Source of the DNA: Oscillospiraceae bacterium
GTDB taxonomy: Bacteria > Bacillota > Clostridia > Oscillospirales > Oscillospiraceae
Direction of reading: 5' to 3'
DNA length: 43,143 bases
Assembly: GCA_028691385.1 (NCBI GenBank)
Contig: JAQUZL010000002.1
Span: 1 to 43,143, forward strand
The notes under the pieces: model-generated
What the model was told of the DNA's origin: nothing
Database searches by the model: none
What the model saw: only the letters and a program-made list of their open reading frames with translations
Made by a program: the position numbers and the translations under genes
Shown: positions 5,891-14,813 of the stretch, in pieces
Layout: each line of letters opens with the position of its first letter
Position numbering within the stretch: the stretch's first letter is position 1

Positions 5891-8548
5891 ATGGCACAGA
5901 AGAAACGAGTGAGCACAGGAAAGAGCGGAAAGTATGCGGCAAGACCCAAAAAGCCGCAATATAGCCCGGTTGCGCGAACAGTTTGCGCATTTTCTGCGCT
6001 TTTCATCGGTGTTGTGCTGCTGATCGCAATGCTCGGCAGCGACGCGCTGCTGCTGCGGGGACTGCGGAATTTATTTCGCGGTTTGGTGGGCTATGGCTTT
6101 TATGTGCTGCCGTTCTGCCTGCTGCTTGCGAGTGTCATGCTGTTTTTGCATCGCGGAAAGCCGGTGGTGCTGCGCGTGACCAGCGCCATGCTGCTGCCGG
6201 TTAACATTGGCGCGATGCTGCACATTTTACTCACAAAAACGCAAATCGTCTGGGGCTTTCCGATGTTTGGCGCGCTGTATTTATCCGGCGCGGGCGGCAC
6301 GTCAGGCGGCCTGATTTCCGGCTTTTTTGGCGTGCTGTTTCAGACGCTGCTTGGAAAGTTCCTGTCGGTACTGGTGCTGGTGCTGCTGCTTTTGCTGCTG
6401 ATCATCATGGCTTGCAATATGACGCTGATCAGCCTGATTCGCGCCATTCACAATCGGCCGCGCCCGGAGCGCGAAGAGCAGGAGCTGCCGCCGGTGGACA
6501 CCGCCACCGCGCTTGTCAATCATGTCGCGCAGAAGCACATGGAGTATGCCAGCCGTAAAAAACGATTTGAATATGACGTTCCAATTGACGAAGAGCAGCC
6601 GGAGCAGCCGGAGCAATCGCGTCTGCGCAAGGCTGCAGCGAAGTCGCCCGATCAGCTGCTTGCCGAGCGGCGCAGCGCCGCCTTGGAAGCGCAGCGCGCC
6701 CGCAGACAGGCGCTGATGGAAGCAGCTGCGGCGTCAGACGAAGCCCCGATGGAAGCTGCTGCCGTCATCTCCGTACCGGTCATCGAGCCAGAGCCTGCCA
6801 AGCCTATGGCAGAAGCGGCGTCCATTGCATCCGCTGTGCCGGCAGCAGCGCCGATTTCCATACCGGAAGCACCGGCAATCTCCGCGCCGGTCGTGGTAGC
6901 AGCGCCCACCGTGATGCCGGCGCTGGTTGTGCCAAACCCGGACGCCATGGAAAAGGTTGGCCACGAAGAGGCAAAGCAGGCGGCAGCCGAGATTGCAAGC
7001 ACCATTGCCGCGCAGACTGCCGCGGCGGAGCCGGAATATGTTTATCCGCCGGCGGAGCTGTTGAACCTTGTACAGGCCGCGACGGCAGACGGCTACGCGG
7101 AAATGCGGGAATGCCAGCATCGTCTGGATGAAACGCTCAAGAGCTTTGGCATCGACGCGGAAATTCAGAACGTGACCCGCGGCCCGTCCGTCACCCGGTA
7201 TGAGCTGAAGCTGGATCAGGGCGTCCGACTTTCCAAAATTACAAATTTATCTGATGATATTGCACTGTCCCTGGGCGCGTCCGGCGTGCGGATTTCCGCC
7301 ATTCCAGATCAGATTTCCGTGGTCGGCATCGAGGTGCCGAACAAAATCGTCAGCACGGTCTATGCCCGTGAGGTCATTGATTCCGAACCGTTCAAAAAGC
7401 ACAAGTCCAAGGTGGCCTTTGCCCTCGGTAAGGACATTGGCGGCACGCCGATCGTCGGCAATATTGCCAAGCTGCCGCATATGCTGATTGCCGGTACCAC
7501 CGGCTCGGGTAAATCGGTGTGTATGAACACGCTGATTATTTCGCTGCTGTTCAAAGCGAAGCCGGAGGAAGTTAAGCTTATCATGGTGGACCCGAAGATG
7601 GTGGAGCTGGGCATTTATAACGGCATTCCGCACCTGCTGATTCCGGTGGTCACAGACCCGAAAAAAGCGGCGGGCGCGCTGCAATGGGCGGTCAATGAGA
7701 TGATGAAGCGCTACCGCACCATGGCCGACGCCGGCGTGCGCGACCTCGATTCCTATAATAAGCTTGCCGCGCAGAGCGAAGATCTGCAGACCATGCCGCA
7801 GCTGGTGGTTGTCATCGACGAGCTGGCAGACCTCATGCTGGTTGCAGCCAAAGAGGTGGAGGAATCCATTTGCCGCGTGGCGCAGATGGGTCGTGCATCG
7901 GGCATTCATCTGGTCATTGCCACCCAAAGACCGTCTGCGGATGTCATCACCGGCCTCATGAAGGCAAATATCCCGTCCAGAATCGCGTTTGCGGTGGCAT
8001 CCTCCATGGAGTCCCGCATCATTTTGGACACCATGGGCGCAGAAAAACTGGTTGGTAAGGGCGACATGCTCTTTGCACCGCTTGGGCAGGGGAAGCCGCT
8101 GCGCGTGCAGGGCTGTTTTATCAGCGACGATGAGGTGCAGCGGGTTGTGGAGTTTATCAAGCAGCACACCGCTGCCGATTACAACGAATCGGTCATTGCG
8201 CAGATTGAGCAGCAGGCGGCGGGAACCGGAAAATCTTCCGGCACAGGCGCGGCCGAGCAGGATTCGTCCTCGTTTGACGATGAGATGCTGCCGGCTGCCG
8301 TGGATGTGATTTTGGAAACCGGACAGGCGTCGGTTTCCATGCTGCAGCGCCGACTGAAGCTGGGCTATGCCCGGGCGGCGCGCATTATGGATGAGATGGA
8401 GGAAAAGGGCATTGTCGGCCCGTTTGAAGGTTCAAAGCCGCGTCAGCTGCTGATTACCAGACAGGAATGGAATGTCCAGCAGGGCATTGCCATGCCGGAG
8501 GACGCAGCCGAGCCGACCAACGAGCCGGTCGAGGACGAGATTCCGTAA
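5891..8548 (+). CDS. ftsK: DNA translocase FtsK/SpoIIIE
   Basis: 885 residues. The N-terminal 180 residues hold about four membrane segments; residues 190-400 form a charged then Ala/Pro/Glu-rich linker; the rest is the RecA-like hexameric motor. Walker A GTTGSGKS lies at about 534-541 and Walker B LVVVIDELADLM near 638, followed by the RASGIHLVIATQRPS segment. The last 90 residues form the winged-helix gamma domain (AVDVILETGQASVSMLQRRL), which in the family reads polar chromosome sequences (KOPS/SRS). It pumps chromosomal DNA through the division or sporulation septum. Whether it acts as FtsK or the sporulation-type SpoIIIE cannot be decided from sequence alone. The ribosome site (AAGGGTG) is weaker than in neighbours. 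It ends at a strong terminator. Confidence 0.96.
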   Translation: MAQKKRVSTGKSGKYAARPKKPQYSPVARTVCAFSALFIGVVLLIAMLGSDALLLRGLRNLFRGLVGYGFYVLPFCLLLASVMLFLHRGKPVVLRVTSAMLLPVNIGAMLHILLTKTQIVWGFPMFGALYLSGAGGTSGGLISGFFGVLFQTLLGKFLSVLVLVLLLLLLIIMACNMTLISLIRAIHNRPRPEREEQELPPVDTATALVNHVAQKHMEYASRKKRFEYDVPIDEEQPEQPEQSRLRKAAAKSPDQLLAERRSAALEAQRARRQALMEAAAASDEAPMEAAAVISVPVIEPEPAKPMAEAASIASAVPAAAPISIPEAPAISAPVVVAAPTVMPALVVPNPDAMEKVGHEEAKQAAAEIASTIAAQTAAAEPEYVYPPAELLNLVQAATADGYAEMRECQHRLDETLKSFGIDAEIQNVTRGPSVTRYELKLDQGVRLSKITNLSDDIALSLGASGVRISAIPDQISVVGIEVPNKIVSTVYAREVIDSEPFKKHKSKVAFALGKDIGGTPIVGNIAKLPHMLIAGTTGSGKSVCMNTLIISLLFKAKPEEVKLIMVDPKMVELGIYNGIPHLLIPVVTDPKKAAGALQWAVNEMMKRYRTMADAGVRDLDSYNKLAAQSEDLQTMPQLVVVIDELADLMLVAAKEVEESICRVAQMGRASGIHLVIATQRPSADVITGLMKANIPSRIAFAVASSMESRIILDTMGAEKLVGKGDMLFAPLGQGKPLRVQGCFISDDEVQRVVEFIKQHTAADYNESVIAQIEQQAAGTGKSSGTGAAEQDSSSFDDEMLPAAVDVILETGQASVSMLQRRLKLGYARAARIMDEMEEKGIVGPFEGSKPRQLLITRQEWNVQQGIAMPEDAAEPTNEPVEDEIP

Positions 8549-8550
8549 AA

Positions 8551-8580
8551 AAATCCCACAGCCGCAAGGCTGTGGGATTT
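8551..8580. terminator. Bidirectional terminator between ftsK and murC
   Basis: A perfect 13-bp stem, AAATCCCACAGCC (8551-8563) and its complement (8568-8580), closed by a GCAA tetraloop. An A-run on the left and T-rich right end let it serve ftsK on the plus strand and murC on the minus strand. Confidence 0.9.
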
Positions 8581-8588
8581 CGTATTCG

Positions 8589-9953
8589 TCAGCGAATCAA
8601 GTGATTTGCCACGGTGTAAATATCGCCTGCGCCGATGGTGAGAATCACGTCGCCCGGCCGCGCGATGCTGCGCAGATACGCGGTGACCTCCGGCAAGGTT
8701 TCAAAATAGACTGCGCCATCGATGCGGTTGGCAATATCCCGGGAGGAAATGCCGATGGTGTTTTGCTCCCTTGCGGCATAGATTTCAGCCAGTACGGCAA
8801 TGTCCACCGCCTGCAGCTCCCAGACAAAGTCGTCAAACAGCGCCTTGGTGCGGGAATAGGTGTGGGGTTGGAACGCACAGATCATGCGCTTGTAGTGCAT
8901 GGATTTCACGGCGGCAAGGGTTGCGTGCAGCTCGCTGGGATGATGGGCATAATCATCATAGACGTCCGCGCCGTTGATGGTTCCCTTGAACTCCATGCGG
9001 CGGCCGGCGCCGGTGAACGCACCAAGCGCGCGCGCGGCCACATCGCCCGGGATGTGCATATACTGTGCAACCGCACAGGCGGCCAGTGCGTTGCAGGTAT
9101 TGTGCTGACCGGCAATTTTCAGATCCAAATGGGTGTAAAGCTGCCCGCCACAATAGACGTCAAAGGAGCTGAAGCCACGGGAGAAATTGGCGGGATAGAC
9201 GTTGTTGGCGGCGTCCATGCCGAAGGAAATTACCTTGCGCTGAATGCCGTTCATGGCGCGGCGGGTATTTTCGTCGTCGCCATTGGCCACAACAAGGCCA
9301 TTCTCCGGCACCAGTTCTGCAAATTTGCGGAAGGAAGCCTTGATGCTGTTCAAATCCTTGAAATAGTCCAGATGGTCGGCGTCGATATTGAGAATCACGG
9401 CGATCGTCGGGAAGAAGTTCAGGAAGGAGTCGCAGTACTCGCAGCTTTCCATGATGATGGTGTCGCCCTGCCCGACGCGGTGGCCTGCGCCAAGCAGCGG
9501 CAGATAGCCGCCGATCATGACGGTGGGGTCAAGTGCGGCTTCCATGAAGATCTGCGTGAGCATGGACGTAGTGGTCGTTTTGCCGTGCGTGCCGGCAACG
9601 CACAGCGCGTTGCGGTAGGCCTGCATGATGACGCCCCATGCCTGCGCGCGCTCAAAAACGGGAATGCCAAGGGCGCGGGCGGCGGCAATTTCGGGGTTGT
9701 CGTTGTGCGCGGCTGCGGTGCGAATGATGCAGTCGGCGCCTGCGATGTTTTCGGCGCGATGGCCAATCAAAACCGGGATACCCTGACCGACAAGATCCTC
9801 CGTAGAAACGGAGCTGTTCATATCAGAGCCTGTGATTTTCATCCCCGCGCCGTGCAGGACAAGCCCCAGCGGACGCATAGATACGCCGCCGATGCCGACA
9901 AGGTGCGCATGCTTGCCGGGCTGTAAATATGTTCGAATATCTTGAGATTGCAT
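8589..9953 (-). CDS. murC: UDP-N-acetylmuramate-L-alanine ligase
   Basis: 454-residue Mur ligase that adds the first L-Ala to UDP-MurNAc using ATP in the cytosol. Signatures in order: GIGGVSM at about 20-26 for the nucleotide-sugar binding Rossmann-like domain, the ATP loop GTHGKTTTT at 121-129, ESCEYCDSFLNF, NIDADHLDYF for metal and substrate binding, the GAGRRMEFKG central turn and DDYAHHPSEL in the C-terminal domain. Length is normal for MurC. The start is preceded on the minus strand by GGAGG (about 9961-9965). It stands alone between a bidirectional terminator and a promoter shared face to face with cca, away from other mur genes in this window. Confidence 0.96.
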   Translation of the reverse strand: MQSQDIRTYLQPGKHAHLVGIGGVSMRPLGLVLHGAGMKITGSDMNSSVSTEDLVGQGIPVLIGHRAENIAGADCIIRTAAAHNDNPEIAAARALGIPVFERAQAWGVIMQAYRNALCVAGTHGKTTTTSMLTQIFMEAALDPTVMIGGYLPLLGAGHRVGQGDTIIMESCEYCDSFLNFFPTIAVILNIDADHLDYFKDLNSIKASFRKFAELVPENGLVVANGDDENTRRAMNGIQRKVISFGMDAANNVYPANFSRGFSSFDVYCGGQLYTHLDLKIAGQHNTCNALAACAVAQYMHIPGDVAARALGAFTGAGRRMEFKGTINGADVYDDYAHHPSELHATLAAVKSMHYKRMICAFQPHTYSRTKALFDDFVWELQAVDIAVLAEIYAAREQNTIGISSRDIANRIDGAVYFETLPEVTAYLRSIARPGDVILTIGAGDIYTVANHLIR

Positions 9954-9985
9954 GGAGAAACCTCCAAATAATATTTTTTCTTACA

Positions 9986-10014
9986 TTGCGATTCTTTCAA
10001 ACCGTTATTATAAT
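9986..10014 (+). promoter_or_regulatory. Promoter for cca
   Basis: TTGCGA (9986-9991), 17-bp spacer, perfect TATAAT (10009-10014). Its -10 box overlaps that of the murC promoter on the other strand (10007-10012), so the two promoters probably compete for polymerase. Confidence 0.72.
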
Positions 10015-10035
10015 ACAATTATATCCATATGACAA
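10007..10035 (-). promoter_or_regulatory. Promoter for murC
   Basis: On the minus strand: TTGTCA (10035-10030), 17-bp spacer, perfect TATAAT (10012-10007). It overlaps the cca promoter over the shared -10 region, which reads as TATAAT on both strands because of the sequence ATTATAAT. Confidence 0.72.
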
Positions 10036-10065
10036 GAAGCAATTCAACAGAAATGAGGGATTCTA

Positions 10066-11181
10066 ATGATACCGGAAACGGCATGCACGGTTTTAAGAAC
10101 CCTGGAAGCGGCCGGTTATGCGGCATATCTGGTCGGCGGCTGCGTCCGGGATCTTTTGCTGGGCAGACCCGTGCATGATTGGGACATGACAACTTCGGCG
10201 CTGCCGGATGAAACCCAGGCGCTGTTTGCCCATACCGTACTGACCGGAAAGCGGTATGGCACGGTGACGGTGCTGCTGGGCGGCGAATCGTTTGAGGTGA
10301 CCACCTTCCGCGCGGACGGCGCTTATTCTGATGGACGCAGGCCGGACACAGTGCGGTTTTCCGGCACTCTGATAGACGATCTTTCCCGCAGAGATTTCAC
10401 GGTGAACGCCATGGCGATGGACTTGCGCGGCGAACGGATTGACCGCTTTGGCGGACAGGCGGATTTGCAGGCGCGGACGCTTCGCTGCGTGGGCGCGCCC
10501 GAACAGCGCTTCCGGGAGGACGCGCTGCGCATTTTGCGGGCGCTGCGGTTTTCGGCGCAGTTGGAGTTCACCATTGAAGAAAAGACCCTTGAGGCTATGC
10601 ATCGCTGCGCGCCGCTGACATGCGCCGTTTCCGCCGAGCGCGTGCGCGAGGAGCTGGAAAAAACGCTGCTGAGCGATCGCCCGGAAACGGTGATGGAATT
10701 TTTCGGGCTTGGCGTGCTGCAGCGGTTTGGCGCGCAGACGCTTTCGCCGATGCAGGCCGTGCCGCAAGAGCGGCTGTGCCGCTGGGCAGCGCTGCTGCTG
10801 GCAGCGCCCGGGCTGTCGCTTGCCGCGCTGCGGCTGGACAAAAAAACAGTGCAATGCTGCGAAGCGGCAGTCTGTGCCTGCCAAAATGAAGCATTTGATA
10901 TTCCTGCGCTTTATGCAGCAAGGGGAGAAGTGTGCGCGCGCGCAGCGTCAATTTTGAGCGGCAGAGAATCTGAATTTGCGCGTCTGCGCGCAGGCGGCCA
11001 CTTGCTCACCATGCAGGATCTTGCCGCGCGCGGCAGCGATTTTTCCGGGTTTTCCGGCAAGCAGATCGGCTGGGTGCTGGGGCAGCTGCTGACGTTGGTA
11101 CAGAAAGACCCAACGATGAACAGGCGGGAAGCCTTGCTGGAAACAGGCAATGCGCTGCTGCGTCAAGCGCCGGAACAGTAA
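10066..11181 (+). CDS. cca: tRNA nucleotidyltransferase / poly(A) polymerase family (CCA-adding)
   Basis: 371-residue class II nucleotidyltransferase, predicted to build or repair the 3'-CCA of tRNA. Visible motifs: VGGCVRDLLLG (24-34), the metal-binding DxD as D38 and D40 in HDWDMTT, RRDFTVNAMA, and the RNA/nucleotide neck segment RFREDALRILRALRF. The length is shorter than the longest bacterial CCA enzymes and there is no obvious HD phosphohydrolase domain. Separate CC- or A-adding enzymes and poly(A) polymerase share these motifs, so exact specificity is inference. GAGGG precedes the start by a short spacer. It is convergent with mutY across a long hairpin. Confidence 0.9.
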   Translation: MIPETACTVLRTLEAAGYAAYLVGGCVRDLLLGRPVHDWDMTTSALPDETQALFAHTVLTGKRYGTVTVLLGGESFEVTTFRADGAYSDGRRPDTVRFSGTLIDDLSRRDFTVNAMAMDLRGERIDRFGGQADLQARTLRCVGAPEQRFREDALRILRALRFSAQLEFTIEEKTLEAMHRCAPLTCAVSAERVREELEKTLLSDRPETVMEFFGLGVLQRFGAQTLSPMQAVPQERLCRWAALLLAAPGLSLAALRLDKKTVQCCEAAVCACQNEAFDIPALYAARGEVCARAASILSGRESEFARLRAGGHLLTMQDLAARGSDFSGFSGKQIGWVLGQLLTLVQKDPTMNRREALLETGNALLRQAPEQ

Positions 11182-11231
11182 AAGTCCACCTTTCTGCCGG
11201 TGCGCGCTGCATCGGCGGTCAGGTGGGCTTT
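11181..11231. terminator. Bidirectional terminator between cca and mutY
   Basis: AAAGTCCACCT (11181-11191) pairs with AGGTGGGCTTT (11221-11231) with one G-T wobble; an inner CCGGTGC/GCATCGG pairing extends it. T-rich on both outer sides. The right arm overlaps the last codons of mutY. Confidence 0.65.
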
Positions 11232-12265
11232 TCCATTGGGTCTAGAAACATGCGAAACGCGGTCGGCAGCGCATAGCGCGTCTGCCGCGCGGCACTGTCC
11301 GGCCAGTCGAACTGGGGACATTTTTCGCTGCATTCGATCTCAAAACAACGCATATGCCACTCGATATGGGTGAAAATATGCGTCGCTTCTACGGCTTTTA
11401 CCAGCTGAATCGGATGCGCGCCCCATGCGCTGACCTGATCAAGCGCAGTCTGCGCGTCGTGCTTTTCCGGTAGGTTGGGCAGCGCCCAAAGACCGGCCAA
11501 AAGACCGCTTGGCGGGCGCTTTTCCATGGCGATTGCGTCGCCGCAGCGCAGAAGAAATACGGTTTTGTCCTCTGACTTCCGCGCTCTTTTCTGCTTTTTC
11601 ACCGGATAGGCGGTTTCCTGCCCGGCGCTATGGGCAAGACAGAGCGCCGCAATGGGGCAGCGCGCACAATGCGGCGCGCCGTTCGGTACGCAGACGCACG
11701 CGCCAAGCTCCATCAGCGCCTGGGTAAAATCGCCGCAGCGGCCGGCAGGATAAAGCGCGGCAAGCCGCGCGCGCAGCACATTTTTTACGCGCAGCTCGTC
11801 GATACAGTCGCGGCTGGCAAGTACCCGGCTCATCACCCGCAGCACATTGCCGTCCACGGCCGGGGTGGGCGCGTCAAAGCAGATGGAACTGATTGCGCCG
11901 GCGGTATACGCGCCGATGCCGGGCAGCGCCAGAATTTGCGCATAGTCACGGGGGAACTGTCCGCCATGACAATCCATGATCTGCATTGCCGCTTTTTTCA
12001 GATTCCGAACGCGTGTGTAATAGCCAAGCCCTTCCCAGAGCTTGTGCAGCAGTTCATCGCCTGCATTTGCAAGCGCGGCGATGTCAGGCAGCTGCGCCAT
12101 GAAGCGCAGATAATAGGCCTTAACCGCCTCCACGCGCGTCTGCTGGAGCATAATCTCCGAAACCCAAACATGATATGGCTCGTGATCGCTGCGCCAAGGG
12201 AGATCGCGTTTCTGCGCGGAAAACCACGCAAGCAGGCGCTCCGGCAGGCAGGATAAATCATCCAT
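11219..12265 (-). CDS. mutY: A/G-specific adenine DNA glycosylase
   Basis: 348 residues. Removes adenine mispaired with 8-oxoguanine in base excision repair. With the start at 12265 the catalytic Glu falls at E37 (SEIMLQQT) and the Asp at D138 (VDGNV), the same numbers as in E. coli MutY, which supports this start over an in-frame ATG six codons upstream. The helix-hairpin-helix is LPGIGAYTAGAI; four Cys for the [4Fe-4S] cluster are C192, C200, C203 and C209 (spacing 7, 2, 5; one longer than E. coli). A NUDIX-like C-terminal domain for 8-oxoG reading follows. The start overlaps the dnaK stop by 8 bp (ATGGATGA), with no separate ribosome site, so translation is probably coupled to dnaK. Confidence 0.95.
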   Translation of the reverse strand: MDDLSCLPERLLAWFSAQKRDLPWRSDHEPYHVWVSEIMLQQTRVEAVKAYYLRFMAQLPDIAALANAGDELLHKLWEGLGYYTRVRNLKKAAMQIMDCHGGQFPRDYAQILALPGIGAYTAGAISSICFDAPTPAVDGNVLRVMSRVLASRDCIDELRVKNVLRARLAALYPAGRCGDFTQALMELGACVCVPNGAPHCARCPIAALCLAHSAGQETAYPVKKQKRARKSEDKTVFLLRCGDAIAMEKRPPSGLLAGLWALPNLPEKHDAQTALDQVSAWGAHPIQLVKAVEATHIFTHIEWHMRCFEIECSEKCPQFDWPDSAARQTRYALPTAFRMFLDPMEKPT

Positions 12266-14069
12266 TGGCGTTTCTGTCGCCATCGCCCGAATTTTTCGCT
12301 TCGAACAGGTCGAACAGGGGATGTGCGGAAACGGTCAGGTGCTGGATTGCGTCGCGCAGCGCTGCGCCGTCGGCGTCTGTGATCTTGCCGGGCTTATCCC
12401 GGCGTACCAGCCGGTAAAGTGCGGAAATATCGGCTTTGACCTGCTTTTGCTGCTCTTTCGGCAGCTGTTTGCCCACCGCGGCAAAGGCCTGCTCCGCTTT
12501 TGCAAGCAGCACGCTGCCCTCATTGAGCGCTTCCACATTGGCGCGGCGCGCCGTGTCCTCCTGCTCATATTCGGCGGCGTTGCGAATGGCGTCCTGAATA
12601 TCATTGTCTGACATGTTGGCGGAGCCGGAAATGGTGATCGACTGCTGATGCCCGGTGGCAAGATCCCGTGCGGACACGTTGACGATGCCGTTGGTGTCAA
12701 TGTCAAATGTGACCTCAATCTGCGGCACGCCGCGCATGGCACGCTTGATGCCGGTCAGACGGAACTTGCCAAGACTCTTGTTGTCCCGCGCAAAGGGTCG
12801 CTCACCCTGCAAAACATTAATTTCCACACCGCTCTGAAAATTGGAAGCGGTGGTAAAGACCTTGGAAAATTTGATGGGCAGGGTGGTGTTGCGGTCGATG
12901 AGCCGTGTGGCGACGCCGCCGACCGTTTCGATGGACAGGGACAGCGGCGTGACGTCCAGCAGCAAAATGCCGCCCTGGGTCGCATTGGAGCCAACGGCCA
13001 TCTCGCCGCCCAGCGTACCGCCCTGAATGCACGCGCCAAGGGCGACGCACTCATCGGGATTGAGGTTCTTGCTTGGCTCCTTGCCGGTCAGCTTGCGTAC
13101 CATGGTCTGCACGGCGGGGATGCGGGTCGAGCCGCCCACCAGCAGCACAAGGCCAAGCTCGCTGGCGCTGATGCCGGCGTCGGACAGCGCCGCCTGCACC
13201 GGCTTGGCGGTGAGGTCCACAAGGCTGGCTGTCAGCTCGTCAAACTTGGCGCGGGTCAGCGGAATATCCATGTGCACGGGGCCGTCTTTTCCAACCGCCA
13301 AAAACGGCAGATTGATGTTGGTGCTGGTTGCGGCGGAAAGCTCGATTTTGGCTTTCTCTGCGGCTTCGCGCACACGCTGCAGGGCGGCCAAATCGCGGCT
13401 GAGGTCGATCTTTTCGGTGCGCTTAAATTCACGCAGCAAATAATCGGTGACTGTTTGGTCAAAATCATCGCCGCCCAGATGGTTGTCGCCGGAGGTGGCA
13501 AGCACCTCAATGACGCCGTCGCCGATTTCGATGACAGACACGTCGAAGGTGCCGCCGCCAAGATCATAGACCATGATTTTTTGCGGCATGCCGTGATCAA
13601 GACCGTAGGCGAGGGCGGCGGCGGTCGGCTCATTGATGATGCGCCGAACCTCCAGTCCTGCAATTTTGCCCGCGTCCTTGGTTGCCTGCCGCTGGGCGTC
13701 GTTAAAGTAGGCCGGAACCGTGATGACCGCTTCGGTGACCGCTTCGCCGAGATAGGCCTCGGCGTCTTTTTTCAGGCGCTGAAGGATGGCGGCGGAAAGC
13801 TCCTGCGGCATCAGCTTTTTTCCGTCGATGCTGACGCGGTAGCTGGTACCCATTTCCCGTTTAATCGAACAGATGGTACGGTCTGCGTTGGTGACGGCCT
13901 GCCGCTTGGCGGTCGCGCCCACAAGGCGCTCGCCGAGCTTTGTAAAGGCGACAACGGACGGCGTGGTGCGCGCGCCCTCTGCGTTGGGAATGACGGTGGG
14001 CTTTCCACCCTCCAGAACCGCAACACAGCTATTTGTGGTTCCAAGATCAATACCAATGACTTTACCCAT
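12258..14069 (-). CDS. dnaK: Hsp70 chaperone DnaK, second-type paralog
   Basis: 603 residues. The ATPase domain is intact: GIDLGTTNSCVAVLEGG, INEPTAAALAYG, VYDLGGGTFDVSV, LVGGSTRIPAV. The linker/substrate domain reads LLLDVTPLSLSIETVGG, then RNTTLPIKFSKVF and GVPQIEVTFDIDTNGIVNVSA. It differs from the usual clostridial DnaK in the region before the linker (a GGEMAVGSNATQGG stretch), in SLSIET for SLGIET, and in a short C-terminal tail with no acidic EEVK-like end. It is not next to hrcA, grpE or a full-length dnaJ, but follows a J-domain protein and a DUF5685 gene, so it is probably a specialised Hsp70, with the housekeeping copy elsewhere (inference). GGGAGG precedes the start by 8 bases. 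Confidence 0.93.
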   Translation of the reverse strand: MGKVIGIDLGTTNSCVAVLEGGKPTVIPNAEGARTTPSVVAFTKLGERLVGATAKRQAVTNADRTICSIKREMGTSYRVSIDGKKLMPQELSAAILQRLKKDAEAYLGEAVTEAVITVPAYFNDAQRQATKDAGKIAGLEVRRIINEPTAAALAYGLDHGMPQKIMVYDLGGGTFDVSVIEIGDGVIEVLATSGDNHLGGDDFDQTVTDYLLREFKRTEKIDLSRDLAALQRVREAAEKAKIELSAATSTNINLPFLAVGKDGPVHMDIPLTRAKFDELTASLVDLTAKPVQAALSDAGISASELGLVLLVGGSTRIPAVQTMVRKLTGKEPSKNLNPDECVALGACIQGGTLGGEMAVGSNATQGGILLLDVTPLSLSIETVGGVATRLIDRNTTLPIKFSKVFTTASNFQSGVEINVLQGERPFARDNKSLGKFRLTGIKRAMRGVPQIEVTFDIDTNGIVNVSARDLATGHQQSITISGSANMSDNDIQDAIRNAAEYEQEDTARRANVEALNEGSVLLAKAEQAFAAVGKQLPKEQQKQVKADISALYRLVRRDKPGKITDADGAALRDAIQHLTVSAHPLFDLFEAKNSGDGDRNANG

Positions 14070-14084
14070 AAAATGAACCTCCCA

Positions 14085-14813
14085 TTAACAGCAAAAGAGC
14101 ATTCGGCCGCCGCACAGCTGGCAAAGAAGATTTGCCATCAGATAGGTGCCGCAAAGTGTGCAGACCGAGCCTGGGTTTGCCTGAACGGTGCGGAAGCCGC
14201 CGTTTTGCCGGTAAAAGTTCCCGCCGCTCTGCATCCGCCTGCGCGCCTGCTCATATTCCAGATTGTCCGGTTCAAGCTGGAGGGCGGTATCAATCTGCTG
14301 AATGGCCAGAATTCGATTGCCCAGATTGTAGTTGGCCATTGCGCTGAGGTAATACCACTCTGCGTTCCGCTCCGATGCGGATACGGACTGCAGCACATTG
14401 ATCGCGTCCTGATAAGCGCCAACATCATAAAAATGCCGTGCGGCCTGAAATTCGGTGGGGCCCTGCTGGCGCTGACGCTGCTGACCGTTGTAATTCTGAT
14501 AACCGCCGAACCCAAAATTGCGGAAGAATTCATTAAAGGGGTCGCCGGCGTCGCCATAGGGGTTTTCGCCGTAGGGGTTGGCGTAGGGATTACCGGAATT
14601 GGGGGCGTTGTATCCCCCGGCGGCGTCCGATTTTTGAGGATTTTTGATTTGCTCGTAGGCAGCATTGATTTCGTTCATCTTCTCTGCGGCGAGCTGGTCG
14701 CCCGGGTGCATGTCCGGGTGATATTTTTTCGCGAGTCGGCGATAGGCCTGCTTGATTTCATCATCCGTTGCGCTTTGAGAAACGCCGAGAACTTCATAGG
14801 GATCTCTGGTCAC
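14085..14813 (-). CDS. J-domain protein with TPR-like middle and Cys-rich tail
   Basis: 242 residues. Residues 3-60 are a canonical J domain with H32-P33-D34 in KKYHPD, which stimulates Hsp70 ATPase. Next is a Gly/Asn/Tyr/Phe-rich linker (about 65-115), then two TPR-like helical pairs (about 120-200), then a tail with C218xxC221, C231xxC234 and C241-C242, which looks like a small zinc knuckle. The DnaJ type I/II substrate domains are absent, so this is a class C J protein. GTG 14813 overlaps the stop of the upstream DUF5685 gene as GTGA and has GGAGG 7 bases upstream; the longer upstream frame has no J-domain relevance. dnaK starts 15 bases downstream, so it is its probable partner. Confidence 0.88.
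   Translation of the reverse strand: MTRDPYEVLGVSQSATDDEIKQAYRRLAKKYHPDMHPGDQLAAEKMNEINAAYEQIKNPQKSDAAGGYNAPNSGNPYANPYGENPYGDAGDPFNEFFRNFGFGGYQNYNGQQRQRQQGPTEFQAARHFYDVGAYQDAINVLQSVSASERNAEWYYLSAMANYNLGNRILAIQQIDTALQLEPDNLEYEQARRRMQSGGNFYRQNGGFRTVQANPGSVCTLCGTYLMANLLCQLCGGRMLFCC

Noticed and set aside
8472..9926. Long plus-strand frame of 484 codons across murC
   Set aside because: It runs antisense to an unambiguous murC, has no ribosome site or family resemblance, and is explained by the strong codon bias of GC-rich coding sequence.
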